Source: 66-474 sp035281745 (GTDB lineage: Bacteria > Pseudomonadota > Gammaproteobacteria > Xanthomonadales > Rhodanobacteraceae). From it: a stretch of DNA of 64,000 nucleotides. Below, in pieces: positions 35,798 through 44,290 of the stretch. Location: contig DATEDI010000022.1 in assembly GCA_035281745.1 (NCBI GenBank), positions 62,001 to 126,000 of the forward strand, in the 5' to 3' direction. The first letter of the stretch is position 1; each line of letters starts with the position of its first letter. A program made the translations under genes and the position numbers. Below the pieces are notes generated by a model. The model did not search any database and had not been told where the DNA came from. It worked only from the letters and a program-made list of their open reading frames with translations.

Positions 35798-37195
35798 TCA
35801 ATGGCGCGCGCTCGCGTTGGTGGGCGTGTCCGCTGGTCGATGGATCGTGCTGGTGCCGTAACGTCGCGCATCGAGTCGTCCGTGCAAGATGAAGTCGCGC
35901 ATCATCGCGAAATAACCTTCCGGGTTGCGCGTGTCGACGCGGGTGCCGTCCGGCTTGGTTTCGAATTCGTAGATGCCGTGTTCGGTGTGCGGAAATACCG
36001 CGACCGTGATCGGCTTGCCCTCGGCCTGCAACGCGCGCAGGCGCCGTCCGGTTTCTGCGCTCGGCGCATCATGGTCGTCGGCGGCCAATATCCAGAGTTG
36101 CGGCGTATCGAGATTGCGCAGCACCGGCATGGGGTCGTAATTCGCCGGGACGCCGGCCAGCAACACGGGGCCCTGTTCGCGAAGCTTGGCTTCAGGCGTT
36201 TCGAGCAGGTAGAACGCGATGTCGCCGCGCACGTATTTGAACCACGGTTGCTTGCCGTACTTTGCCTTCACGGCGTCGAGCTGGTCGTAGCCCTTCCGGA
36301 AATCGCTGACGATGACGGCCGACACGGCATCGGCTATGTGCATCGCCTTGGCGACCACGTCGGGGCCGTAACCACGGCTGGTCAAATCGAAGGCGGTAGC
36401 TTCGCGAACCTCGTCGAGCGGCGAAACCGCCAATCCAAACCCGACAATCACGAAATCCACGGGCGCGATCTTCGCCGCCAGCGGCGCGACCCAGCCGCCT
36501 TGGCTGCCACCCTGGTAGCCGATGCGACCGGCACGCGTGCCCGCAAGCCGTTTGGCCTCGTTCATTGCAGCAATCGCATCGTTGGCCAGCAACAGGTAGT
36601 TTTGCGTATACACCCCGCCCGATTTGCCGGTGCCGCGTTTGTCATAAACGAACACGCCGACGCCGTCGGCAGGCAGCTGACGTTGCAGCGAATAAAACGT
36701 CAGCGCGGAATCATGTTCCGAGCCGTGTACCAGGATCACGATCGGCACGCGTCCGGTGCCTTGCGGCATCACCAGCCGCCCCGCCAGCCGGACGCCCGCC
36801 CCCTGAAACATGACGTTCGTGACTTCGAGCGGGATTTGCTTGCCCGGGACGTCGGCGAAACGGGTCGTGCCCTTGTCGCAATCGAATGACACGCGTTTGC
36901 CGTCCGGGCGCCCCGTCCAGCCCGGCGTGCTGGTCCATACGCCGTCCTTGCCTCTCGTCAGTAAACCAGTAGTGCCGTCTTGCTTGCGCCAGCGCAGGTG
37001 GTCGCCCTCGCTCTGGCCAATGGCGAGCTTGCTGCCGTCGTCCAGCTGATAGACGCCGACAGGACAATCGCCGGTGCGGCTTTGCAGTGATGCCAACGCT
37101 GGCACCGCGAGCATGGCCAAAAACACGGCCGCGACTGAGCACGGCGCGCGCAGCGAGGGGAAGATGGCGTGCAACGACTGGAAGCGCATCGGCAT
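35798..37195 (-). CDS. Exported alpha/beta hydrolase
   Basis: A 465-residue protein with a signal peptide (hydrophobic core VAAVFLAMLAVPALA). An N-terminal beta domain of about 130 residues precedes an alpha/beta hydrolase core: HGSEHDS oxyanion region, RGTGKSGG, nucleophile elbow GYQGGSQGGW and catalytic histidine in FPHTEHGIYEFE. It resembles acyl-thioester-type or BAAT-like esterases. The ATG at 37195 is used; another ATG lies six bases inside. Divergent from a MarR regulator across a perfect palindrome that overlaps its promoter region, so it is probably repressed by that protein. Confidence 0.87.
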   Translation of the reverse strand: MPMRFQSLHAIFPSLRAPCSVAAVFLAMLAVPALASLQSRTGDCPVGVYQLDDGSKLAIGQSEGDHLRWRKQDGTTGLLTRGKDGVWTSTPGWTGRPDGKRVSFDCDKGTTRFADVPGKQIPLEVTNVMFQGAGVRLAGRLVMPQGTGRVPIVILVHGSEHDSALTFYSLQRQLPADGVGVFVYDKRGTGKSGGVYTQNYLLLANDAIAAMNEAKRLAGTRAGRIGYQGGSQGGWVAPLAAKIAPVDFVIVGFGLAVSPLDEVREATAFDLTSRGYGPDVVAKAMHIADAVSAVIVSDFRKGYDQLDAVKAKYGKQPWFKYVRGDIAFYLLETPEAKLREQGPVLLAGVPANYDPMPVLRNLDTPQLWILAADDHDAPSAETGRRLRALQAEGKPITVAVFPHTEHGIYEFETKPDGTRVDTRNPEGYFAMMRDFILHGRLDARRYGTSTIHRPADTPTNASARH

Positions 37196-37213
37196 ATCCC
37201 GCGGTTCGGAAAG

Positions 37214-37231
37214 TATGTAAACTCTTACATA
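37214..37231. promoter_or_regulatory. Palindromic MarR operator candidate
   Basis: TATGTAA-ACTC-TTACATA, perfect 7-base arms, AT-rich in a GC-rich setting. It lies between the divergent hydrolase (starts 19 bases away) and marR-type gene (starts 54 bases away). Confidence 0.75.
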
Positions 37232-37284
37232 AAATCTTGCGGCGTTCAAGCGCGACAGTTTCGCGCAGGTCCAAGGAGCAAAAA

Positions 37285-37803
37285 ATGCAGACGAGCAGAG
37301 AAGATGACATCGACGATGACTTCATCCGCAGGCAAGGACCGGCCTATCTTGCGCACTTGCTCAAGCGGCTCTCGGACGAACTCGTTCGTGGCGCCGACGC
37401 CTGGTATCCGGAGGTGGGGGTAACCGCACCGCCGCGCACCACGTCCACGTTGTTGGCACTGGACGAACACGGGCCGCTGGGTGTTACCGAAATCTCCGCG
37501 CTGCTGCGTCAATCGCACCCGCTGGTCATCACCTGGATCAAGCAGCTTCAAGCTCAAGGATTCGTCAAGACCCGCGTCGACAAGAGCGATCGGCGGCGAA
37601 CGGTCGTCGCGCTCAGCGCCAAGGGCGTCCGCGAACTCCGGCGACTGCGGAAGGCGCTGGTGCGCATGAGCGAAGTGTCGCAAGCGTTGATGGACGAAGC
37701 CGCTCCACGGCTCTTTGATGCGTTGTGGCGAATGGAGCAGGCTTGCCGGCGCGAGCCGTTCGCGGATCGCCTGCGGCATCCTTCTCGTACGCGGAGCGAT
37801 TGA
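37285..37803 (+). CDS. MarR family regulator
   Basis: A 172-residue winged-helix regulator. The recognition region is VTEISALLRQSHPLVITWIKQLQ followed by the wing DKSDRRRTVVALSAKG. An excellent ribosome site (AAGGAG) precedes the ATG at 37285. Divergent from the alpha/beta hydrolase; likely controls it and itself through the palindrome at 37214-37231. The ligand is unknown. Confidence 0.9.
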   Translation: MQTSREDDIDDDFIRRQGPAYLAHLLKRLSDELVRGADAWYPEVGVTAPPRTTSTLLALDEHGPLGVTEISALLRQSHPLVITWIKQLQAQGFVKTRVDKSDRRRTVVALSAKGVRELRRLRKALVRMSEVSQALMDEAAPRLFDALWRMEQACRREPFADRLRHPSRTRSD

Positions 37804-37851
37804 TCAGCTGTCCAGGCAAGCTGATACGGTGCCCTTTAGGTGGATTTCCAG

Positions 37852-37884
37852 ACCGGACCGTTGTGACGGGTAGCAACGGGTCGC
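37852..37884. repeat. Dispersed repeat candidate, copy 2
   Basis: Contains CCGGACCGTTGTGACGGGTA and GCAACGGGTCGC, similar to 33559-33593. It lies just after the MarR gene and next to the decayed D-aminoacylase gene. Confidence 0.4.
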
Positions 37885-37928
37885 AAGCAGAACGCCCGTC
37901 GCCCGGATCGGCACCTGACTGGGCCATT

Positions 37929-38557
37929 TCACCAGACCAGTCTCGTCACGTGGCCCGCGACCTTGAGATGAAAGATTTCAACAGGGATGTGCGCCGTGCG
38001 CGCGATGTCGAAAACCTCGTGGTCGGCTTGCGATCGCCATAGCCGATCACCATCTCGCGCGCGGTGGCGGCGCCAACATAGGTGCCGAAGTTCACGGCGA
38101 TGCCTTGTTTTTGCAGGTGCGCAAAATACTCGCCGAGCGTTCGCAAGGCAGGCTTCGTGTGCGCGCCTTCTTCCGCGAGGATCTTGTCGTTGAGCGGCGC
38201 GGCGGATTCGCCTTCTCCAGTGGTCAGCGTGGTAACGCCCTGGAAGATTTTCGACGGCGCGTGGCCGTCCACCAACAGCGTGTGCCCGGACCGGTCCAGC
38301 ATGTCGGTGAAACCGGGCGTGACCACCTTCCCGTGGGCGTCGATGATCTGCTTCGCGTCGACATCGCCGAGCCGGCCGCTCGCGGCGATGCGTCCGTCCT
38401 TGATCGCGATGTCGGCGGCGTACCAGGGTGAGCCGGTGCCGTCGATCACGTGTCCATTGCGGATCACGATGTCGTACGAAGGGATGGGCGTGGCCTGGGC
38501 TCCAAAGCCCAGCAGTGCGAGTGCAGCGGCGAAAACGACGCGGGTGACCGGACGCAT
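37929..38557 (-). pseudogene. Decayed N-acyl-D-amino-acid deacylase (internal deletion and frameshift)
   Basis: The N-terminal part of an exported amidohydrolase: signal peptide (VVFAAALALLGFGAQA), then YDIVIRNGHVIDGTGSPW, VTPGFTDMLD and GVTTLTTGEGES, typical of D-aminoacylases of about 500-550 residues. After GYGDRKPT the frame runs into unrelated residues and stops at 37946. In the next frame the DNA encodes EVFDIARTAHIPVEIFHLKV (38018 downward), a segment that belongs well downstream in this family, then stops at 37929. The simplest reading is a deletion of a few dozen codons or more with frameshift, plus loss of the C-terminal half. Metal ligands of the missing part are absent, so it should be inactive. 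Confidence 0.8.
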
Positions 38558-38594
38558 GGAAATTCCCCTCGATGCGCCAATGATTGTGTCCGCT

Positions 38595-39908
38595 TCAGGC
38601 CTTCGCCGCCCGCGGTTGCAGCGCACGGATACTCCGCATCTGCGGACTCGCGAGGCAGCACAGCGCGATCGCGGTGAGGGTCAGCCCCGCGATGCCGAAC
38701 AGCGCGGTCAGCGAGATCACCTTCAGCAGCGCGCCGGCGGCGGCGGCGGAGAGCGGGGCGAGGCCCATGAACGAGAACATCAGGATGCTCATCGTGCGCC
38801 CCATCATCGGTTGCGAGACACGCTGCTGGATCCAGGTGAAGATCGCGATCATCACCACGCCGCCGAGGAGTCCGGTGCAGAACAGCAGGGCCGCGCCGAA
38901 GTACGTGGTGTGCGCCAGCGTCAGTGCAGCGAGCACCAGGCCCGTCATTCCATCGAAGCACAGCACCATCACGCCGAGGTGTCCACGCGCCACGCGTTGT
39001 GCGTAGCCTGAAAGGAAACTGCCGATGAACATGCCGACGCCTTGCGCGGTCATCAGGATGCCGAGCGAGGCCGCGCCGAGATTGAGGCGCGTATCGGCCA
39101 AAACGGGCAGGCCCACCTGGATCGGTCCGCCCACGAACACCCCGACGAAGCTTGCATAGATCACGAACGCGCGCAGCGGCACGTCGGCCCACACGTAGCG
39201 TACGCCCGCGGCGATGCTGGCGAACACGCCCGTTTTTTTTTCGAACGGGTGGGAATCGCCATGGATGCGGATCATCGCCAGCGAGACCAGCGAGAACACG
39301 AAACTCCCCGCATCGATGCCGAAAGCCGTTCCAAGCCCACTCGCATCCGGCAGAGCCTGCGCCGAAACCTGATGATGGGCGCCCAGCGTGATCACGAAGC
39401 CGGCCAGCACGGGGCCGCCGATCATGCTGAGCTGGCGCATGCCCATGAAGGCCGCGTTCGCCGGGCGCAACTGCTGCAGCGGCACCAGTTGCGGCAAGAT
39501 CGCGGAACCTGCCGGATACGCGAACGCCGTGGACAGGCCGATGCCGAGCGCCAGCAGATAGATCATCCACATCTGGATGGCGCCGGCCAGCACCAGCGAG
39601 GCGAGAACCACGATGCACGCCGCATTGGCGGCGCGCGCGCCGAGCAGCACGCGCCGCGGCGACATCCGGTCCACCACCGCGCCGCCGATCAGCATGAAGG
39701 CCGCGCGCGGGAACGCCATCACCGCCAGCACGAGGCCGAGTGCGGCCGGATTGCCGGTGAGCTTCAACACCAGCCACGGCAACGCCACCAGCGTGAACTG
39801 GTCGCCGAATGCGGAAATCGAGCTGCCGCTGAACAGCAGGCTGAAATCGCGATTGGCGAAAAGCGACCGGCGTTCGGGCGGCGGCGCCGCGGGAGAGGCG
39901 GTGTTCAT
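38595..39908 (-). CDS. EntS-like MFS exporter
   Basis: A 437-residue major facilitator of the MFS_3 (enterobactin-exporter-like) group with 12 helices: NRDFSLLFSGSSISAFGDQF at the start and RMSPRRVLLGAR in the 2-3 loop. Substrate unknown. The coding strand contains nine consecutive A (39233-39241) in the FEKKTG segment, an unusual run at this GC content that could allow slippage. The start at 39908 gives a normal N-terminus. Confidence 0.87.
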   Translation of the reverse strand: MNTASPAAPPPERRSLFANRDFSLLFSGSSISAFGDQFTLVALPWLVLKLTGNPAALGLVLAVMAFPRAAFMLIGGAVVDRMSPRRVLLGARAANAACIVVLASLVLAGAIQMWMIYLLALGIGLSTAFAYPAGSAILPQLVPLQQLRPANAAFMGMRQLSMIGGPVLAGFVITLGAHHQVSAQALPDASGLGTAFGIDAGSFVFSLVSLAMIRIHGDSHPFEKKTGVFASIAAGVRYVWADVPLRAFVIYASFVGVFVGGPIQVGLPVLADTRLNLGAASLGILMTAQGVGMFIGSFLSGYAQRVARGHLGVMVLCFDGMTGLVLAALTLAHTTYFGAALLFCTGLLGGVVMIAIFTWIQQRVSQPMMGRTMSILMFSFMGLAPLSAAAAGALLKVISLTALFGIAGLTLTAIALCCLASPQMRSIRALQPRAAKA

Positions 39909-39996
39909 GGGATGCCCGATGCAACCAGAGCGGGAGTCTACTGGCTCCGTCGCCGGCCGGCGGCTGCGCGCAACGCGCAGTGGCAGGGTCGTGCCG

Positions 39997-40713
39997 TCAG
40001 GTCGAAGGATTGCGCCAGTGCGTCGCGAAGCCGTAGTTTGCGAGGACCGGTGTCAGTGCGCGCACCCAGACTGCATAACCGGCCGGTGTCATGTGCAGGC
40101 CGTCGTCGCGAAACAGCGCGGCGCGCGGCTTGCCGTTCGCGTCCCGCATGTTCGCCGCCACATCGACGAACGTCACGCGTGATTGTGTTTGCGACCAGGC
40201 GGCAGTGAGGCGGTTTGCTTCGCGCATGCGTGGCCACATCGACCAGCGTGCGATGCTCGGCTTGATCGAGATGTACGCGATGGCGACCTCGGGCAGGTCG
40301 CGGCGGACGCGCGCAACGAACGCCTCGAATGCGTCCAGCACCTGCCGCGGCGTGCAGCCCTCGGCGATGTCGTTGTCGCCGGCATACATCACGATCAGGC
40401 GCGGGTGGTAGGGAACGATGATGCGATCGGCGTAGTACGTGGTATCGGCGATCGCGGAGCCACCGAAACCGCGATCGATCACTGGCACGCCGGGAAAATC
40501 CGCGGCCAGCGTGGACCACATCCGGATCGAGGAACTGCCCACGAACAGCACGCCATGCCGCGGCGGCGGGTGCGCACTATCATTGGCGACCAACCGGTCG
40601 ATCTCGTGCTGCCACGACTGCGGAGACGGCGGGCGCGCACACGCGGCATGCGCGATTGCCAGCATCATGCAACCGATCAGCCACGCACGCATCCGCGGGT
40701 CGAGTTTCCGCAT
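39997..40713 (-). CDS. Exported GDSL/SGNH-type hydrolase
   Basis: A 238-residue esterase-like protein with a signal peptide (WLIGCMMLAIAHAACA; the cysteine could also be a lipobox). SGNH blocks are clear: VGSSSIRMW (nucleophile serine), GFGGS, GDNDI and DGLHMTPAGY with the catalytic aspartate and histidine. The ATG at 40713 has a strong GGAGGA ribosome site. Substrate unknown; relatives deacetylate or deacylate sugars and lipids. Divergent from the 2OG oxygenase gene. Confidence 0.88.
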   Translation of the reverse strand: MRKLDPRMRAWLIGCMMLAIAHAACARPPSPQSWQHEIDRLVANDSAHPPPRHGVLFVGSSSIRMWSTLAADFPGVPVIDRGFGGSAIADTTYYADRIIVPYHPRLIVMYAGDNDIAEGCTPRQVLDAFEAFVARVRRDLPEVAIAYISIKPSIARWSMWPRMREANRLTAAWSQTQSRVTFVDVAANMRDANGKPRAALFRDDGLHMTPAGYAVWVRALTPVLANYGFATHWRNPST

Positions 40714-40766
40714 GTTCCTCCTCCGGCCATGCAAATCGCCAGCCATGTTGGACTTCGGGAGACACA

Positions 40767-41402
40767 GTGACAACCGCCGACGGTGAAAGGTTAGTGGTGC
40801 AGCCGTTCGGCGTGGCGCCCGCCCTGCAGACCTATGACTTGTTTGCGACGCGGATTTGGCAGGCGCGCCTGGCCGTCCTGCGGGGACACCTGGACGCGTG
40901 GGTCGCGGAAGTGTTGCGCATGCGCGCCGCCAATCCGCAACCCGCCGGACGCACCAACCGCGGCGGCTGGAACAGCGGCGACATGATGCTGCTGGAGCAA
41001 CCGATCTTTGCGCCGCTGCGCGAAGCCGTGCGTGCGGCTTGCGCCAACGCGCTGCGTGAAATGGGCGTACCGCCCATTCGTTTCGAACTGCAGTCCTGGG
41101 TGAACCTGCACGATCGCGGCGGCTTCAACTTCCTGCATGTGCACGAAGGCTGCCTGTTGTCGGGATCGTTCTATCTGAAGGTGCCGCCCGGTTCCGGACG
41201 CTTCGTGTTCCGCGATCCGCGGCCGGGTGTCGTGCACGGTTACGTCAAGGGCGCGGTGCCGAACGGTTATAGCGACATCCAGCTCACGCCGGAAGCCGGG
41301 CTGATGGTGTTGTTCCCGTGCTGGATGGAGCATTACGTGGAGCCGCACGACAGCGACGAACCGCGCATCGTGATCGCCTTCAATGCCCTGCCGAAATCGT
41401 AG
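40767..41402 (+). CDS. Putative 2OG-Fe(II) oxygenase (TIGR02466-like)
   Basis: A 211-residue protein. The iron-binding set is visible as FLHVHEG ... PCWMEHYVEPHD, with the downstream strand RIVIAFNA, as in the TIGR02466 group of 2OG-dependent oxygenases. The GTG start at 40767 follows GGGAG; no better ATG is in frame. It precedes the GH31 gene by 85 bases on the same strand. A related oxygenase domain is at the C-terminus of the TPR protein on the other side of GH31. Substrate unknown. Confidence 0.82.
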   Translation: MTTADGERLVVQPFGVAPALQTYDLFATRIWQARLAVLRGHLDAWVAEVLRMRAANPQPAGRTNRGGWNSGDMMLLEQPIFAPLREAVRAACANALREMGVPPIRFELQSWVNLHDRGGFNFLHVHEGCLLSGSFYLKVPPGSGRFVFRDPRPGVVHGYVKGAVPNGYSDIQLTPEAGLMVLFPCWMEHYVEPHDSDEPRIVIAFNALPKS

Positions 41403-41487
41403 TCGGCAGCGAAACGGACGCAACACGTCCGCAGCAATGGCTCGAAGTGGAGCCACTGCGGTGTTTTCCAGGACATTGGAGGTAGGC

Positions 41488-44289
41488 ATGGCCGTTCGTC
41501 GTCACCGTATTGGTTATGCATGCCGGTGGCTGCTGATCGCGTGGATCGGTCTGCCGCTCAGCGCGCTCGCCGCACCGCAAGGCACCACGAAGGTGGTCGC
41601 AAGCCATGCGCGTTTCGAATTCCTGACGCCTTCGCTGGTCAGGATGGAGTATTCGCCGTCCGCTCATTTCACGGATGCCGCGACCGCCGTCGTCCTGAAA
41701 CGCGACTGGCCGCCCGTCGATGTCAGCCAAAAAACGGAGAACGGCTGGCTCATCGTGAGCACCGGCGCAATGGCGCTGCGTTACCGGTTGCAATCTGGCG
41801 CGTTTTCCGCGGCCAATCTGCGGGTGCAATGGAAAGCCGACGGCAGTACGCACGCCTGGCATCCCGGCCAGATCGACGACGGCAACCTCGGCGGCCTCAC
41901 CTATTCGCTGGACAATGTCAGCGCGAAAAACCTGCCCTCCGACGGCAACGATCTGGCCAGCCCCGTCAACGACATCATCCCCGGCATCGACGTGTTGCTG
42001 CCGAAAGCCGAACCCGGCCTGCTGAGCCGCAACGGCTTCGCGTTCGTCGACGACAGCACGACACCGCTGTGGAACGCGAAGGCGCAGTGGATCGAACCAC
42101 GCAAGTTCGACAAGGGGCAGGACTGGTACCTGTTCACCTACGCCCGCGACGATTACGCAAAGGTCCTGGACGAGTACGCCCAATTGTGCGGGCCCGTTCC
42201 GATGATCCCGCGCTACGTACTGGGGCCGATGATCACCGACCTCAATTTCGAATACTTCCCCGGCGATCCGGAAGTCCGGACGCCGGCGTTTCAGCGCTAC
42301 GGGGAACAACACCTCGAGGACGAGGTCACGCGCTTTCGCCAGCACCATATCCCGCTCGACACGCTGGTGCTGGATTTCGCGTGGCACAACTACGGCTGGC
42401 AGGGCGGCTATGACTGGAGCCCGCTGATCCCGCACCCGAACCAGTTTCTCGAATGGATGCACGCCCGCGGCATCAAAATCTCCCTGAACGATCACCCCGG
42501 TTACGCGAACACGGAGGAAAACATCCTGTCGCAGGACGACAGCCACGCGCCGGCGGTATTGAAGGCACTGGGAGAACCCTTGCCGCCGAAGCCTTCGTTC
42601 GATCTGGACTTGTCCGGCGATTGGACGTTCGCGACCGATCCGCACGACGCCGGCATCCGCGAGCACTGGTACGCACCCGATGCCGGCGCGGCCAAGTGGA
42701 AACCCATCCGCACCGACGCGCCACCGGCGCAACAGGGCTACGGGAATTACGCAGGCATTGCGTGGTATCGCACGCAGGTACGCCTGCCAAGCCATCTGCC
42801 GGCGCACCTCTACCTCTATCTCAGTCGGCAAGCCAGGGATTACCGGCTTTACGTCAACGGGCGCGAAGTCGAACACAGCCACGTGCGCTGGCCGCAGCGG
42901 CTGACCTTCGCCGACATCACGCCTTACGCGAAAGCGGGACAGACACTCGAGATCGCGCTGCGCATCGAACCGAACGAGTACGGTCGGGGTTACTTGAGCG
43001 GCCTGACCGCGATCCGCGACGTCAAGCCGCCGTCGCGGATTTATTTTGATCTGTCCAACCAGCAACAGGCGGAAGTCTCCATGCGCCATTTGCATGGACC
43101 GCTGCTGCAACAAGGCGTGGCGTTCTGGTGGGTGGATGGCGGCAGCGGCGCCGCGGATATGCCCGGACTCGACCCGCAGCTTTGGACCAACCGCGTCTTT
43201 TACGACCATGCGCAGAAGGAAACCGGACAACGCGGTTTCATCCTCTCGCGCTACGGCGGTTGGGGCAGCGAACGCTACCCGGCCTACTTCACCGGCGACA
43301 CCTATTCCGAATGGCCGGTGCTGGCCTATGAAGTCGCCTACAGCGTGCGCGGCGGCAACGTGTTGATCCCTTACATGAGCCACGACATCGGCGGATTCCA
43401 CGGTGGCAAGATCGACTTCGGTCTGTACGCACGCTGGATCGAGTTTGGCGCATTCAGTCCGCTGCTGCGTCTGCACAGCGCGCACGAGAATCCGCGCGAG
43501 GGCAACCTGCGCATGCCGTGGACCTACGGCGAGCGCGGCATGGCGCTGGTCAAAAAATACTTCACGCTGCACACGCAACTGATTCCCTATACCTACACCT
43601 ACGCCTGGATCGCGCACGAGAAGTCATTGCCGATCATGCGACCCTTGTATCTGCAAGATCCGGACGCTTCGGAGGCGTACAAACATCCGCACGAATACTG
43701 GTTCGGCAGCGAAATGCTGGTCGCCCCGGTGCTCGACGCCAGCGGCGAACGCACGACCTGGCTGCCACCCGGCGAATGGATCGGCTTCTTCGACGGCAAG
43801 CATTACGGTGGCGGCAAGTCATTCACCGCCCACTACGCCGCGGACCAGACGCCCGTATTCGTACGCGACGGCGCGATCATTCCCGAGCAGCCCGCGGATT
43901 TCGCGTGGTCGAACGCGAAACCGCTGGATCACCTGATCATCAACGTGTACGGGTCGGGCAACGGCAAGTTCGACCTGTACGAGGACGACGGCACTTCGCT
44001 GGACTGTGACAAATCCCATGCGCTGACGCCGATGCGCTACACCCGTGAACCCGACGGTGCCCACCGCATCGTGATCGGGCCCACGCGCGGCGCGTTCGCC
44101 GGCCAGGTACAGCGGCGGTCGTACGCCCTGCAGATCCATGGCATCAACCGCCCGGTTTCGATAGCGGTGGACGGGCAGAACGTCGGAGACTGGAATTGGG
44201 ACGCCGCGAATGCCACCGCGGCGGTTCCGGTTCCCGCGCACGCGATCCGCGCTCGAATCACGATCGAGTGGCGCGCGCAGGCGAGATGA
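41488..44289 (+). CDS. Exported GH31 alpha-glycosidase with an inserted carbohydrate-binding-type domain
   Basis: A 933-residue GH31 enzyme with a signal peptide (LLIAWIGLPLSALA). An N-terminal beta-sandwich precedes the (beta/alpha)8 barrel. The nucleophile is probably D550 in WWVDGG and the acid/base D604 in FTGDTYSEW. Between barrel strands, at about residues 370-520, lies an extra domain with WTFATDPHD, YAGIAWYRTQV and YRLYVNGREVEH, resembling the galactose-binding-like domain of GH2 enzymes. C-terminal beta domains follow. The ATG at 41488 has a GGAGG ribosome site. GH31 enzymes release glucose or xylose from alpha-linked sugars. Confidence 0.9.
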   Translation: MAVRRHRIGYACRWLLIAWIGLPLSALAAPQGTTKVVASHARFEFLTPSLVRMEYSPSAHFTDAATAVVLKRDWPPVDVSQKTENGWLIVSTGAMALRYRLQSGAFSAANLRVQWKADGSTHAWHPGQIDDGNLGGLTYSLDNVSAKNLPSDGNDLASPVNDIIPGIDVLLPKAEPGLLSRNGFAFVDDSTTPLWNAKAQWIEPRKFDKGQDWYLFTYARDDYAKVLDEYAQLCGPVPMIPRYVLGPMITDLNFEYFPGDPEVRTPAFQRYGEQHLEDEVTRFRQHHIPLDTLVLDFAWHNYGWQGGYDWSPLIPHPNQFLEWMHARGIKISLNDHPGYANTEENILSQDDSHAPAVLKALGEPLPPKPSFDLDLSGDWTFATDPHDAGIREHWYAPDAGAAKWKPIRTDAPPAQQGYGNYAGIAWYRTQVRLPSHLPAHLYLYLSRQARDYRLYVNGREVEHSHVRWPQRLTFADITPYAKAGQTLEIALRIEPNEYGRGYLSGLTAIRDVKPPSRIYFDLSNQQQAEVSMRHLHGPLLQQGVAFWWVDGGSGAADMPGLDPQLWTNRVFYDHAQKETGQRGFILSRYGGWGSERYPAYFTGDTYSEWPVLAYEVAYSVRGGNVLIPYMSHDIGGFHGGKIDFGLYARWIEFGAFSPLLRLHSAHENPREGNLRMPWTYGERGMALVKKYFTLHTQLIPYTYTYAWIAHEKSLPIMRPLYLQDPDASEAYKHPHEYWFGSEMLVAPVLDASGERTTWLPPGEWIGFFDGKHYGGGKSFTAHYAADQTPVFVRDGAIIPEQPADFAWSNAKPLDHLIINVYGSGNGKFDLYEDDGTSLDCDKSHALTPMRYTREPDGAHRIVIGPTRGAFAGQVQRRSYALQIHGINRPVSIAVDGQNVGDWNWDAANATAAVPVPAHAIRARITIEWRAQAR

Positions 44290-44290
44290 A

